The notes: generated by a model not told the origin, from the letters alone. A stretch of 64,000 bases of DNA from an uncultured Dysgonomonas sp. (GCA_945273835.1 CALYPL010000002.1:102112-166111); one strand, 5' to 3'. Shown: positions 53,439 to 62,480, numbered from the stretch's first letter. Numbers and translations are program-made.

Positions 53439-53477
53439 GAAAGATTAGAAAGGTAATTTCTAATCTTTCTCTTTTTT
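53439..53477 (+). terminator. Terminator after tRNA-Cys
   Basis: GAAAGATTAGAAA (53439-53451) pairs perfectly with TTTCTAATCTTTC (53457-53469), loop GGTAA, followed by TCTTTTTT. Confidence 0.88.
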
Positions 53478-53479
53478 AG

Positions 53480-53796
53480 AACCCCTTACTTCAATCCCAC
53501 GAAAAAACTTCAGATTTCATCGAAAAATTTCACCCACATGAGATTGAATTAGGTAATCAAGAGTCTACCATAAACAAAAAACACGCAAATTTTAAATTTT
53601 TGATTGGTAAAGCCGTCCTCAATGAAAAGTTAGAACGGAATACTTGGAGCTTTTTACAATTAAAAAGAATACAAAGTACAAAATAACGATGTACTCACAG
53701 AGCAAGAGATTGAAAAACTATATAATGCTTACAAACAAAATCTTTATTCAGGCGGTATTGAGAATGTTTCTTTTTAGCTGCTCTACAAGTTTATGA
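53480..53796 (+). pseudogene. Relic of a tyrosine recombinase (integrase)
   Basis: Three adjoining frames read as consecutive parts of an integrase. 53480-53686 gives an N-terminal/core-binding segment with STINKKHANFKFLIGKAVLN, like the NTIxKxxxxLKxxIxxAxxxGLI..N pattern of Bacteroidota integrases. 53685-53777, in the next frame, gives VLTEQEIEKLYNAY, like the LTxEEIxKL linker. 53764-53796, in a third frame, gives MFLFSCSTSL, like the FLFSCYTGLR segment holding the first catalytic Arg. The rest of the catalytic domain (HxxR, Tyr) is gone. There is no start codon with a ribosome site. Frameshifts and truncation make it non-functional. Position beside tRNA-Cys fits an old integrative element. 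Confidence 0.6.
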
Positions 53797-53817
53797 TTAT
53801 TCTTCCCATTTTGTTTC

Positions 53818-53864
53818 TCGATAGCATTTTCCAATGGTTTTATAATTTTTTCTGATGCTATCGA
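53818..53864. repeat. 10-bp inverted repeat in the relic region
   Basis: TCGATAGCAT (53818-53827) and ATGCTATCGA (53855-53864) are exact inverse copies separated by 27 bases. May be a decayed recombinase site, element end, or a long-loop terminator. Confidence 0.4.
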
Positions 53865-54051
53865 AAATAGTTATCTCTGAAACGCCAAATTCTTAGAAAC
53901 TCGATTTTTAAATTTGTTCTGACTCTGTTTTGAGTTTATTAATAGCAAAAAGCTATTGTGTATAAATTATCAATGTTATATATCCACTGATGAAAGAATG
54001 AAAAAAATATATAAAATTGAACTTCATTGAGTTATCATGGTATAGAATGCA

Positions 54052-54081
54052 AAGAGATTGCTTGATGCCAAGCAATCTCTT
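54052..54081. terminator. Terminator of the RND efflux operon
   Basis: AAGAGATTGCTTG (54052-54064) pairs perfectly with CAAGCAATCTCTT (54069-54081), loop ATGC, 26 bases beyond the stop of the outer-membrane channel gene (minus strand). The T-run is short. Confidence 0.65.
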
Positions 54082-54107
54082 AATTCAGGATCTATAAAAA
54101 TATTTAT

Positions 54108-55535
54108 CTATTCTAAACCACCTCCTAATGATCGATAGAGTTTAACGCTGGCTTCCAATTGTTCAAGTTTATCACTAACTTGTCCAAGTCGAGCTTGTAA
54201 ATATGATTGTTCTGCATTAATAACTTCAATGTATGAACTTACTTCACCAGCTATCAATAATACTTTTGTATCATCAACAACTTTGTTTAAAGATTCAACT
54301 TGTTTTGTACGAGTTGCGTTTTTACTCAAAGATGCTTTATAGGAATATAATACATCCGAAACTTCCTGACTTGCAGTAAGCACAGTTTGTTTGAATGTAA
54401 GCAATGCTTCTTCTTCTTTAGCTTTACGAACTTTTAATTGACCAATCAACTGCTTTTTAGCAAAGATTGGCTGACTGATACTTCCAATAATGCTCGCGAA
54501 AATATTTTCAGGTTGGAAGAATTTCGATAAAGAAGATGCTCCATATCCAATTATAGAACCTGTACCTAAAGTAATAGAAGGGTAGAAGCTTGCTTGAGCG
54601 GCATTTTTTAGTTCGAATGCGGAGCGGAATGAAAGTTCCGCCGATTTTACATCCGGACGTTTTGCAAGCATCTGAGCAGGTACACCATGATCAAACATTT
54701 CTGGAACTTTTTGCAAATCTATATTATTGCGGAATATTGGACCCGGTTTACGCCCTAACATGACACATATTGAATTCTCGGTCTGTCTGATACTACTTTC
54801 AAGAGATGGAATACTTATTTCTGTACTGTATAATGTAGCTTTCATTTGTTCAATGGCAGCACGATTGGTTTGTCCTGCTTTAAATAAAGCCTCCATGATC
54901 TGCACAGTTTCTTTCATCAAACCAATGGTCTCATTGGTAATCTTCAATTGTTCATCCAGTGATAAAAGTGTATAATATGATGTTGCGATGTTAGATATGA
55001 GAGAAGTTTGAATTAGATTCTTATATTCTTCGCTATTTTTGAAATCAGCTAAACTTGATCTTGCCTGTCTATTTAATTTTCCCCATATGTCAGCTTCCCA
55101 TGAAGCGGAAATACCTAACGAATATTGTTCGCTGTGATAGCCAAGCACGTTTTTTTCTTTTGGCATACCGGTTAAAGCGTCTCTATTACTGTTACGGTTT
55201 TGAGTTACTCCTCCAACTAAAGCTACACTTGGAAAATAAGCAGCATTAGCTATGCTCAGGCTTGCTTCGGCTTGTTGTATTCGTGTATATGCTATTTGCA
55301 GGTCATAATTGTTGGCAAGACCTTCTTCAATCAGTCCTTGAAGAATAGGATCTTTATAATATTCCCGCCAAGGTATATTTGCAATGGTAGTCGTATCAAC
55401 CGGGTTTTCTTCTCTGTAAAGCCCTTCGGTATCTACTTCCGGAGAATGATACTTATTTACAAATTGGCAGGACGTTAGTCCTATTGAGGTTATTAACCCC
55501 AACAGAACACTTCCTTTTAAGTATTTTAAATTCAT
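54108..55535 (-). CDS. Outer-membrane efflux channel lipoprotein (NodT/OprM family)
   Basis: 475-residue TolC-like outer-membrane factor. Lipobox GLTSCQF (C23) after a hydrophobic signal. Two repeats of coiled-coil/strand structure: the first with LQIAYTRIQQAEASLSIANA (about 79-98) and the second with AELSFRSAFELKNAAQASFYPSITLG split over about 298-325. It supplies the exit duct for the RND pump encoded just upstream (18-base gap). Last gene of marR-adaptor-pump-channel. Substrate is likely a set of toxic small molecules; cannot be named. Confidence 0.9.
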   Translation of the reverse strand: MNLKYLKGSVLLGLITSIGLTSCQFVNKYHSPEVDTEGLYREENPVDTTTIANIPWREYYKDPILQGLIEEGLANNYDLQIAYTRIQQAEASLSIANAAYFPSVALVGGVTQNRNSNRDALTGMPKEKNVLGYHSEQYSLGISASWEADIWGKLNRQARSSLADFKNSEEYKNLIQTSLISNIATSYYTLLSLDEQLKITNETIGLMKETVQIMEALFKAGQTNRAAIEQMKATLYSTEISIPSLESSIRQTENSICVMLGRKPGPIFRNNIDLQKVPEMFDHGVPAQMLAKRPDVKSAELSFRSAFELKNAAQASFYPSITLGTGSIIGYGASSLSKFFQPENIFASIIGSISQPIFAKKQLIGQLKVRKAKEEEALLTFKQTVLTASQEVSDVLYSYKASLSKNATRTKQVESLNKVVDDTKVLLIAGEVSSYIEVINAEQSYLQARLGQVSDKLEQLEASVKLYRSLGGGLE

Positions 55536-55553
55536 ATGACTTCTGATTTAATC

Positions 55554-58500
55554 TTATTTTTCGTTTGTCTGTTGAACATCCCCATTATGAGAATTGCTAA
55601 ACTTTGAACCACTGATCTTCTCTTGAATATTCTGGAAGATGATATATAATGATGGTATCACTAAGATTCCGATCAATGTTCCCACAAGCATACCACCAAC
55701 AGCGCTAATACCGATTGACTTATTACCTACTGCACCCGCACCTGACGCAAGAGCCAAAGGCAATAGTCCGAAGATGAATGCGAAAGATGTCATCAAGATA
55801 GGTCGTAAACGGGCTACGGCACCATTTACGGCAGCTTCAACAATACTCATACCCTGTTCACGTCTTTGGATTGCATATTCTACAATCAATATGGCATTCT
55901 TGGCGAGCAAACCGATCAACATAATCATAGATATCTGTACATATATATTACTTACTATACCTCTGCTTATACCGAATAATGCAATCGCAATATATACTCC
56001 GGCTAAACCGACTGGTAAAGAGAATAATACAGCTAATGGCAATATATAACTTTCATAAAGAGCTGAAAGTAACAAATAAACGAATATCAAACAGATGATA
56101 AAGATTATTGCAGTTTGGTTACCACTGTTTACCTCTTCACGTGTCATTCCCGAAAACTCATAACCATACCCCAAAGGCAATACATTCGGGTCATTAACCA
56201 ATTCATTTATTACATTCAGTACGTCACCTGTACTTTTACCTGCAAAGAAGTTTGGAATGATCTGAACGTCCATAGAAGTAAACATGTTGAACCGGTTTAA
56301 TGTTTGAGGACCGGTAACGTCACTGACAGAGATAAATTCGGTAATTGGAGCCATTTCTCCTGAACCTGTGCGTACGAAGATTCCGTTCAAATCGTCTTGT
56401 TTAGATCGATATTCAGCAGGTGATTGTACCATGATTCGGAATTGTTTACCGTAAAGGTTGAATGTTGAAACATAGTAACTACCTATATATATTTGTAAAG
56501 CACTCATGACATCAGACAAATTCATACCTGCTGCTTTGATCTTAGGAAGATCGGCTTCAATTACTTTTTGAGGGAAGTTCGGGTTGAAGTTTGTCATAGC
56601 TATCATAACTTCATTATGTTCCTGCAATTTCTTGATAAAGTTTGTTGTGATATCATAGAAATGATTAATATCACCACCTGTTTTATCTTGCAATTCCATG
56701 GTTACACCTGAACCGAATCCAAAACCTTGTAGGGTAGGGACGGCCATAAAAAAGAATGTTGCATCTTTAATATTTTTTGTTTGCTGTTGTAAAATAGCTG
56801 TAACTTGGTCGGCAGTATTTTTACGATCAGACCAAGTCTTCATTTTGATAAATAATGTACCATAAGAACTACCTACACCGGCAAGCAAGTTCACACCTGT
56901 CAGATTTACTATATGATCAACCCCTTCGATTTTAGAAGCCTCTTCAACAACCTTCATTGTCATTTCATTAGTTCTTTCAAGTGATGCACCCGGAGGCATT
57001 GTAACCATACCGATAACACTACCGCTGTCTTCGTTCGGAACAAATCCCGAAGGAATCATTTTCATTAATCCAAAGAGGATAACTGAGGCTAGGAGAATAA
57101 TTACTACCGTTATCCAACGATGACCTCTTTTACCTAAGAAATGAAGTGTTGATTTATATTTTTGAGTTGCAGCATTGAACGCTATATTGAAAGAATAATA
57201 GAACCTATGCAGTAAATTTTTCTTTTTCTCCCCTTCATGTTCATTATGCGGTTTTAGGAATAAAGCACAAAGTGCAGGACTCAGTGTTAAAGCATTAACC
57301 GCTGAAATCAAGATTGAAATTGCCAGTGTTAGGCCAAACTGTTTAAAGAATATACCTGATGTACCTCCGATAAAGCTGACCGGGATAAACACTGCAGCCA
57401 TTACAAGTGTAATTGAAACGATAGCCGGTGCTATTTCTTTCATCGCTGTAATAGTAGCAATTTTGGGATCTTTTTCTCCGGCATCCAATTGTGCATGCAC
57501 TGCTTCAACAACCACAATGGCATCATCGACCACAATACCGATTGCAAGTACCAAAGCGAACAATGTCAATAAGTTTATCGAGAAACCTAATATTAATAAG
57601 AAAAAGAAGGTACCGATAATAGCCACAGGAACGGCGATAGCCGGAATAATGGTTGAACGAACGTCTTGCAAGAAGACGAATACCACCAAGAACACGAGGA
57701 TAAATGCTTCAACCAATGTATGCAATACTTTACTGATAGACTCACTCAAGAACTCGTTAGCATCTTGAAAGTAAGTCACTTTCATACCTGGAGGAAATGT
57801 TTTGGAGGCATCTTGAATCGTAGATTTTACATTATCTATAACCTCCTGTGCATTGGATCCTGCTGTTTGAGCGATACTAACGAATACTGTTTCATATTTA
57901 CCGTCCATTTTGGAATCAACGGTATAATATAGATTTCCGAGTTCAACTTTGGCTACATCTTTCATACGAAGGATTTCACCGTTCTTAGATCTGATAATGA
58001 TATTTTCAAATTCTTTATCGGATTTGAGCTTACCTGTATATTTTAACGTATATTGGAAAGATTGGTCGCTATTCTGACCAAGCTCGCCGGGAGCAGCTTC
58101 AATATTCTGATCGGATAAAGCGGCTATAATTTCTGCCGGAGCTATTTTATAGGCTGCCATGACATCCGGTTTAAGCCAGATACGCATAGAATAATCTTTT
58201 GCTCCGTATACATTTGCATCACCAACGCCATATACACGTTTAATTTGCGGTAAGATGTTAATGTTGATGTAATTCTGTATAAATTGACCGTCGTAATCGG
58301 GATTATCGGTTGTGAAAGATATCGATAAAATCGTACTATTTTGTTGTTTACGAACGATAACACCGTTTTGTACTACTTCGGATGGTAATAGAGGATTTGC
58401 TCTTGCAGCCAAATTCTGTACGTTTACGGCTGCAATATTAGGGTCCATGTCTTGCTTAAAATATATTTTGATAGTTGCACTACCACTATTTAGAGCCTGA

Positions 58501-58739
58501 GATTCCATGTAAGTCATACCTTCAACACCATTAATCTGCTCTTCTAAAGGTATGATGACACTGTTCATAACAACCTCGGCACTGGCTCCCGGATAGGTTG
58601 CAGTAACGCTAACCGTAGGAGGCGCAATGTTAGGATACTGCTCAACAGGCAGCTGGGTTATACCTATAATACCTAATACCACAAAAATGATGGATATTAC
58701 AGTAGATAATACAGGTCTTTCTATAAATGTTTTTAGCAT
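55554..58739 (-). CDS. RND efflux pump, inner-membrane transporter (HAE1/AcrB-like)
   Basis: 1061-residue proton-driven transporter. Twelve hydrophobic helices in two halves, with large periplasmic loops after helices 1 and 7. Start MLKTFIERPVLSTVISI is typical. Helix 4 carries the proton-relay pair D405-D406 in GIVVDDAIVVVEA; helix 10 the lysine in ISMIMLIGLLAKNAILIVE. The porter-domain motif TYPGASAEVVMNSVI is present. With an adaptor and outer channel in the same operon it should form a tripartite multidrug pump. The closest experimentally known relatives are AcrB-type; substrate range unknown. Confidence 0.93.
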   Translation of the reverse strand: MLKTFIERPVLSTVISIIFVVLGIIGITQLPVEQYPNIAPPTVSVTATYPGASAEVVMNSVIIPLEEQINGVEGMTYMESQALNSGSATIKIYFKQDMDPNIAAVNVQNLAARANPLLPSEVVQNGVIVRKQQNSTILSISFTTDNPDYDGQFIQNYININILPQIKRVYGVGDANVYGAKDYSMRIWLKPDVMAAYKIAPAEIIAALSDQNIEAAPGELGQNSDQSFQYTLKYTGKLKSDKEFENIIIRSKNGEILRMKDVAKVELGNLYYTVDSKMDGKYETVFVSIAQTAGSNAQEVIDNVKSTIQDASKTFPPGMKVTYFQDANEFLSESISKVLHTLVEAFILVFLVVFVFLQDVRSTIIPAIAVPVAIIGTFFFLLILGFSINLLTLFALVLAIGIVVDDAIVVVEAVHAQLDAGEKDPKIATITAMKEIAPAIVSITLVMAAVFIPVSFIGGTSGIFFKQFGLTLAISILISAVNALTLSPALCALFLKPHNEHEGEKKKNLLHRFYYSFNIAFNAATQKYKSTLHFLGKRGHRWITVVIILLASVILFGLMKMIPSGFVPNEDSGSVIGMVTMPPGASLERTNEMTMKVVEEASKIEGVDHIVNLTGVNLLAGVGSSYGTLFIKMKTWSDRKNTADQVTAILQQQTKNIKDATFFFMAVPTLQGFGFGSGVTMELQDKTGGDINHFYDITTNFIKKLQEHNEVMIAMTNFNPNFPQKVIEADLPKIKAAGMNLSDVMSALQIYIGSYYVSTFNLYGKQFRIMVQSPAEYRSKQDDLNGIFVRTGSGEMAPITEFISVSDVTGPQTLNRFNMFTSMDVQIIPNFFAGKSTGDVLNVINELVNDPNVLPLGYGYEFSGMTREEVNSGNQTAIIFIICLIFVYLLLSALYESYILPLAVLFSLPVGLAGVYIAIALFGISRGIVSNIYVQISMIMLIGLLAKNAILIVEYAIQRREQGMSIVEAAVNGAVARLRPILMTSFAFIFGLLPLALASGAGAVGNKSIGISAVGGMLVGTLIGILVIPSLYIIFQNIQEKISGSKFSNSHNGDVQQTNEK

Positions 58740-58766
58740 TGTTTGTTATTTTTAAACCTTTTAAAA

Positions 58767-59876
58767 TTATTTATCGTCCACAGCTTTAACTTTTTGTTTG
58801 TTTTTCAGCGATGTTAGACCTTTAGTTACTATTTTATCACCCGCGTGCAATCCTTCGGTCACGACAAAACTTTTACCATCGGGTGTTGATAGTACCTCGA
58901 TGTGAGTTTGTATCAAAGAGTCACCTTGAACTTTAAATGTCAAAACCTTATCTTGCTGTTGGAAAGTTGCTTGTTGTGGAATAACCAAAACACTATCCAT
59001 TTTGCGAGGGATTGATATACGTCCACTTGTACCGCTTCTTAATTTTCCTGCCGGATTAGGAAAGGTTGCTCGGAACTGCGCTGAACCGGTTGAAATATTC
59101 ATTTGACCGGTAAGTGATTCAATACGTCCTTTTTCTTCATAAGTTGAACCGTCTTTCAATTTTAATGTTACGTCAGGAGTATTTTTCAATTTTTCTGCTT
59201 GATTTTTTCCCGGTAACATGTTTAAAAAGTTTAACGATTCTGTTTCGTTCATTGAGAAATATACGTAAACTTTACCTGTGTTTGAAACGGTAGTCAAGAT
59301 ATTGGAGCTACTTACCAAACTTCCTAAACGGTAGGGTATGCTACCAACTACACCATCAACAGGGCTTTGAACATAAGTCCAGCTCATTGTTGCTTTTGCA
59401 TTTTCACGTTGAGCTTTAGCTTGATTAAGTGAAGCTAATGCTGATTCGTAAGTGTTTTTATAAGTGTCATATTGCACTTTACTTACAATTCCTTGATCTG
59501 CTAAAGGCTGTATTCTGTCTACATTCAATTTAGCTGTTGCACAATTGGCTTCAGCACTTGCTACAGCGGCTTCAGCTGTTCTTAAAGACTGATCTGCTTG
59601 AGGTGAGTCGATACGGAATAATGACTGTCCTTTTCTTACAACTGAACCTTCAGTTACATTAATTTCTTTGATAAAACCATCGATACGAGGTCTGATCTCA
59701 ATATCTTCCTGTCCGTAGATTTCAACAGGAAATACTGATTCAAGTTCTGCATTTTGTGTTTTAACTGTCATCGTGCTAACTTCTGGTAGCTGAACAACTT
59801 GTTCTTGCTTATTGCCACATGATATCAGTAACAACGTGGGTAAAATTGTACCCAAACTTAACCTTTTAAACTTCAT
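58767..59876 (-). CDS. RND efflux periplasmic adaptor (membrane-fusion protein)
   Basis: 369 residues from the ATG at 59876 (MKFKRLSLGTILP); an ATG 16 codons upstream overlaps the marR gene and would spoil the signal peptide. Lipobox LLISCGNK, so the protein is lipid-anchored. Domains: beta-barrel/lipoyl half motifs (VEIYGQEDIEIRPRIDGFI, then GSVVRKGQSLFRID), a helical hairpin (about 95-150; alanine-rich, QAKAQRENAKATM), and second lipoyl half VQSPVDGVVGSIPYRLGSLV. It links the pump and channel across the periplasm. 13 bases after marR and 27 before the pump gene. Confidence 0.92.
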   Translation of the reverse strand: MKFKRLSLGTILPTLLLISCGNKQEQVVQLPEVSTMTVKTQNAELESVFPVEIYGQEDIEIRPRIDGFIKEINVTEGSVVRKGQSLFRIDSPQADQSLRTAEAAVASAEANCATAKLNVDRIQPLADQGIVSKVQYDTYKNTYESALASLNQAKAQRENAKATMSWTYVQSPVDGVVGSIPYRLGSLVSSSNILTTVSNTGKVYVYFSMNETESLNFLNMLPGKNQAEKLKNTPDVTLKLKDGSTYEEKGRIESLTGQMNISTGSAQFRATFPNPAGKLRSGTSGRISIPRKMDSVLVIPQQATFQQQDKVLTFKVQGDSLIQTHIEVLSTPDGKSFVVTEGLHAGDKIVTKGLTSLKNKQKVKAVDDK

Positions 59877-59889
59877 ACTTTTTCGATTA

Positions 59890-60357
59890 TTATAAATGAT
59901 TATATATTTCGTTAAGATTTTCATAAATTGTTTGAAATCTTTTTCTTAGTCTTTCTCTATCAAAATCTTCATTTGTCATTTGGTCATAAAGTTTTTTTAC
60001 TTTTTTGACAGCATGTGTAAAGATTATCTCTCCTTCTTCAGTCAGTTCTACAATTCGTGCTCTGGTATCGTTTTTGCTTTCTTTACGCGTTATCAGTCCT
60101 TTTTTTTGTAGATTACGTAAAATAGTTGAAGTAGTCATCGGATCTATGTTCGTTTCCAATGATAAAGCAATCTGGGTAGGTTCTACCTTGTGAATGGTTA
60201 AGTGGATAATTGCAGCCATCAGTTCCATCTGTGAAGGTGTTAAATTGAACTCGTCCAAACATTTTTGTGCTGTACGTTGCCAAAGCTTAATAACTTTTCT
60301 GACCAATGATCCAAAATCGTCTCCAAACGGATCTTCTATTTTAGTATAGTCTAACAT
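59890..60357 (-). CDS. MarR-family regulator of the efflux operon
   Basis: 155-residue winged-helix repressor. Recognition region: NLTPSQMELMAAIIHLTIHK (about 39-58), PTQIALSLETNIDPMTTSTILRNLQKKGLITR (about 60-91; here the DNA-recognition helix is about 73-84), and the wing KESKNDTRARIVELTEEG. It is the first gene of the efflux operon, so it most likely represses its own operon and is released by ligand. The promoter region 60382-60438 contains palindromes suited to MarR dimers. Ligand unknown. Confidence 0.9.
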   Translation of the reverse strand: MLDYTKIEDPFGDDFGSLVRKVIKLWQRTAQKCLDEFNLTPSQMELMAAIIHLTIHKVEPTQIALSLETNIDPMTTSTILRNLQKKGLITRKESKNDTRARIVELTEEGEIIFTHAVKKVKKLYDQMTNEDFDRERLRKRFQTIYENLNEIYNHL

Positions 60358-60381
60358 TTATCATATTTTATAAATTAACTA

Positions 60382-60389
60382 CAAATATA
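60382..60389 (-). promoter_or_regulatory. Putative -7 box (TATATTTG) of the efflux operon
   Basis: Exact TAnnTTTG match on the minus strand, 25 bases before the marR ATG. Confidence 0.5.
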
Positions 60390-60397
60390 GTAAGTGT

Positions 60398-60410
60398 ACT
60401 TATAATAAGT
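60398..60410. promoter_or_regulatory. 13-base palindrome, candidate MarR operator
   Basis: ACTTAT-A-ATAAGT is a perfect palindrome lying 8 bases upstream of the -7 box, between it and the -33 position. It sits within a direct repeat of TAAGTGTACTT and TAAGTGTTACTT. This is where a repressor would block RNA polymerase. Confidence 0.5.
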
Positions 60411-60414
60411 GTTA

Positions 60415-60438
60415 CTTTTATGTTGAAAAACATAAAAG
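60415..60438. promoter_or_regulatory. 10-bp inverted repeat with GAAA loop upstream of marR
   Basis: CTTTTATGTT (60415-60424) and AACATAAAAG (60429-60438) are exact inverse copies around GAAA. It may be a second operator, upstream of the first, or only a hairpin. Confidence 0.4.
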
Positions 60439-60527
60439 TTAACAATTTTTTCACATATTCAATTAATAAATATGAATAAAAATATAATTGAAAAAACAAT
60501 AATCTAAAGTATGTTTTCTTATTTACT

Positions 60528-60559
60528 AAAAGCCAGACATGATGCTATGTCCGGCTTTT
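60528..60559 (-). terminator. Terminator after the phosphohexomutase gene
   Basis: AAAAGCCAGACAT (60528-60540) pairs with ATGTCCGGCTTTT (60547-60559) with one mismatch, loop GATGCT. It follows the minus-strand gene that ends at 60583. Confidence 0.8.
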
Positions 60560-60582
60560 AATCATATTATATCGAATATATT

Positions 60583-62328
60583 TCAGATACCTAAGTTTTT
60601 ACAGATCAATTCTATTTTTTTATCTGCAACCTCATTAACTTTTTCAAAATCTGACCTTGAATTTAACTTATCGTTTACTTCGATATAAAATTTAATCTTT
60701 GGTTCAGTGCCTGAAGGACGTATGGATATTTTAGTTTTATCTGCTGTGTAATATTGCAACACGTTGGATGTTGTAGGCATTTCAAGCGTATATATTTCTC
60801 CTAAATTTATATCATGCGCTTTGAGAGTGGCATAATCTTTTATCAAAACAACTTTTGAACCGGCTATATTTTCAAGAGGTTTTTCTCTGAAATTTTTCAT
60901 CATAGCTTCGATTTCCTGAGCTCCTGTTAATCCTTCTTTTGTGATTGAAACTCCTTTTTCTTTTGAAAAACCGTATTCTATATAGATATCAAGCAACAGT
61001 TCATAAAGTGTTTTACCGTTATCTCTAACCCATGCCGCAATCTCGCCAAATAATATGGCTGCTGATATTGAATCTTTGTCTCTGACAAAGTCTTCTGCCA
61101 AAAAGCCATAACTTTCTTCTCCTCCGCCTATGTATTTACGTTTGCCTTCTAAATCGCGCATAATGGCAGCTATCCATTTGAAGCCGGTATAACATTCAAA
61201 CATTTCCACACCATTTTTTTCTGAAACTACCTGAGTCAGCATACTTGTAACTATGGTGCGTACGGTGTATTCTTTTCCGGTAAGTTGACCTAATTCTTTT
61301 TTACGTGTTATGATGTAATAGATAAGAATCAGCATTGTCTGATTACCATTAAGCAAAATAAATTCGCCTTTATCATTTCGTATTCCCGCACCGAAACGAT
61401 CGGCATCCGGATCGGTGGCAAATACTAAATCTGCATTGGTTTCAATAGCTTTTTGCACGGCCATTGCCATTGCCGCAGGATCTTCGGGATTAGGAGATTT
61501 AACAGTTGGAAAATCACCACTGATCACGTCCTGTTCAGGTACGTTTATAATATTTGTGAAACCACATGCTTTTAAGGCTTTGGGAACAACAGTAAATCCT
61601 GTTCCGTGTATAGGAGTATATACTATTCCAATATCACTGTGGCGTTTGATGGAGTCAGGAGATAACATTATTGTTTTCAAGTCGTTGATGAACATATCAT
61701 CTATGCTTTCATCTAATGTCTCGATTAAATTTTTATTTGCATTGAAATTGATTTTATCTACTGATACTCGATTTACTTCTGCAATGATATTTTTATCGTG
61801 TGGCGGAACAACTTGCGCTCCATCATTCCAATAGACTTTATATCCGTTATATTGTTTTGGATTATGTGATGCGGTAATCATTATACCGCTCTGACATCCA
61901 AGTTTACGTACTGAATATGATACTTCGGGTACGGGTCTTAAATCTTTGAATAAGATAGCTTTTATTCCGTTTGCTGAAAGAATATCGGCTACTATTTGTG
62001 AAAACTCTTTACTGTTGTGACGGCAATCATGACCGATCACGACTTTTATCTCTTTGAGAGTTGAAAATTCTTTGAGTAGATAGTTGGCTAAACCTTGGGT
62101 TGCTGCTCCTACTGTATATTTATTCATTCGGTTAGACCCTGTTCCCATTATGCCTCTGAGACCTCCGGTTCCAAATTCTAAGTCTTTATAAAATGCGTCA
62201 ATAAGAGGGACAGTGTCACTACTGTCAAGCATAGCCTGTACTTCTTTTTGAGTTTGGGCATCATAATAATCTGTCAGCCAAGTCTTAGCTTTTGATGTCA
62301 CCTGCTTTAATAACTCATTGTTTTCCAT
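60583..62328 (-). CDS. Phosphoglucomutase/phosphomannomutase-type phosphohexomutase
   Basis: 581-residue alpha-D-phosphohexomutase, moving phosphate between C1 and C6 of a hexose. All four active-site loops are visible: the phosphoserine loop ITASHNPKQYNGYKVYW (about 143-159), the metal loop FATDPDADRFGAG (about 303-315), the sugar loop GGGEESYGFLAED (about 398-410), and the phosphate loop SIRPSGTEPKIKFYIE (about 545-560). The length and TASHNPxxYNGYK form are of the PGM2/PgcA-type (glucose-1-P or mannose). It feeds glycan and glycogen synthesis. Stand-alone with its own -7 box and terminator. Confidence 0.92.
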   Translation of the reverse strand: MENNELLKQVTSKAKTWLTDYYDAQTQKEVQAMLDSSDTVPLIDAFYKDLEFGTGGLRGIMGTGSNRMNKYTVGAATQGLANYLLKEFSTLKEIKVVIGHDCRHNSKEFSQIVADILSANGIKAILFKDLRPVPEVSYSVRKLGCQSGIMITASHNPKQYNGYKVYWNDGAQVVPPHDKNIIAEVNRVSVDKINFNANKNLIETLDESIDDMFINDLKTIMLSPDSIKRHSDIGIVYTPIHGTGFTVVPKALKACGFTNIINVPEQDVISGDFPTVKSPNPEDPAAMAMAVQKAIETNADLVFATDPDADRFGAGIRNDKGEFILLNGNQTMLILIYYIITRKKELGQLTGKEYTVRTIVTSMLTQVVSEKNGVEMFECYTGFKWIAAIMRDLEGKRKYIGGGEESYGFLAEDFVRDKDSISAAILFGEIAAWVRDNGKTLYELLLDIYIEYGFSKEKGVSITKEGLTGAQEIEAMMKNFREKPLENIAGSKVVLIKDYATLKAHDINLGEIYTLEMPTTSNVLQYYTADKTKISIRPSGTEPKIKFYIEVNDKLNSRSDFEKVNEVADKKIELICKNLGI

Positions 62329-62359
62329 AATTTCTCTATTTAGTTTTCCGTATTGAAAG

Positions 62360-62367
62360 CAAATATA
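62360..62367 (-). promoter_or_regulatory. Putative -7 box (TATATTTG) for the phosphohexomutase gene
   Basis: Exact TAnnTTTG match on the minus strand, 32 bases before the ATG at 62328. Confidence 0.5.
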
Positions 62368-62480
62368 CTAAACTATCCATTCTGTTAAGGTTGAATTAAG
62401 CCGAAAGTTATTGTATAAGTTTATCAAATCAGGATATATTTTTTAATTATTATAGGGATTTTGTATGAACTTGAATTGAA

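Larger units (their letters stand above)
53428..54107. other. Non-genic region with mobile-element debris
   Basis: 680 bases between tRNA-Cys and the minus-strand efflux operon. It contains the tRNA terminator, a broken tyrosine-recombinase frame (53480-53796), a 10-bp inverted repeat (53818-53827 / 53855-53864), a short minus-strand frame (about 53797-53892) reading EFGVSEITIFDSI, and the efflux-operon terminator (54052-54081). No intact gene. Confidence 0.65.

Noticed and set aside
59877..59924. 16-codon extension of the adaptor protein
   Set aside because: It overlaps the end of marR and would bury the lipoprotein signal; the ATG at 59876 gives a normal signal peptide.
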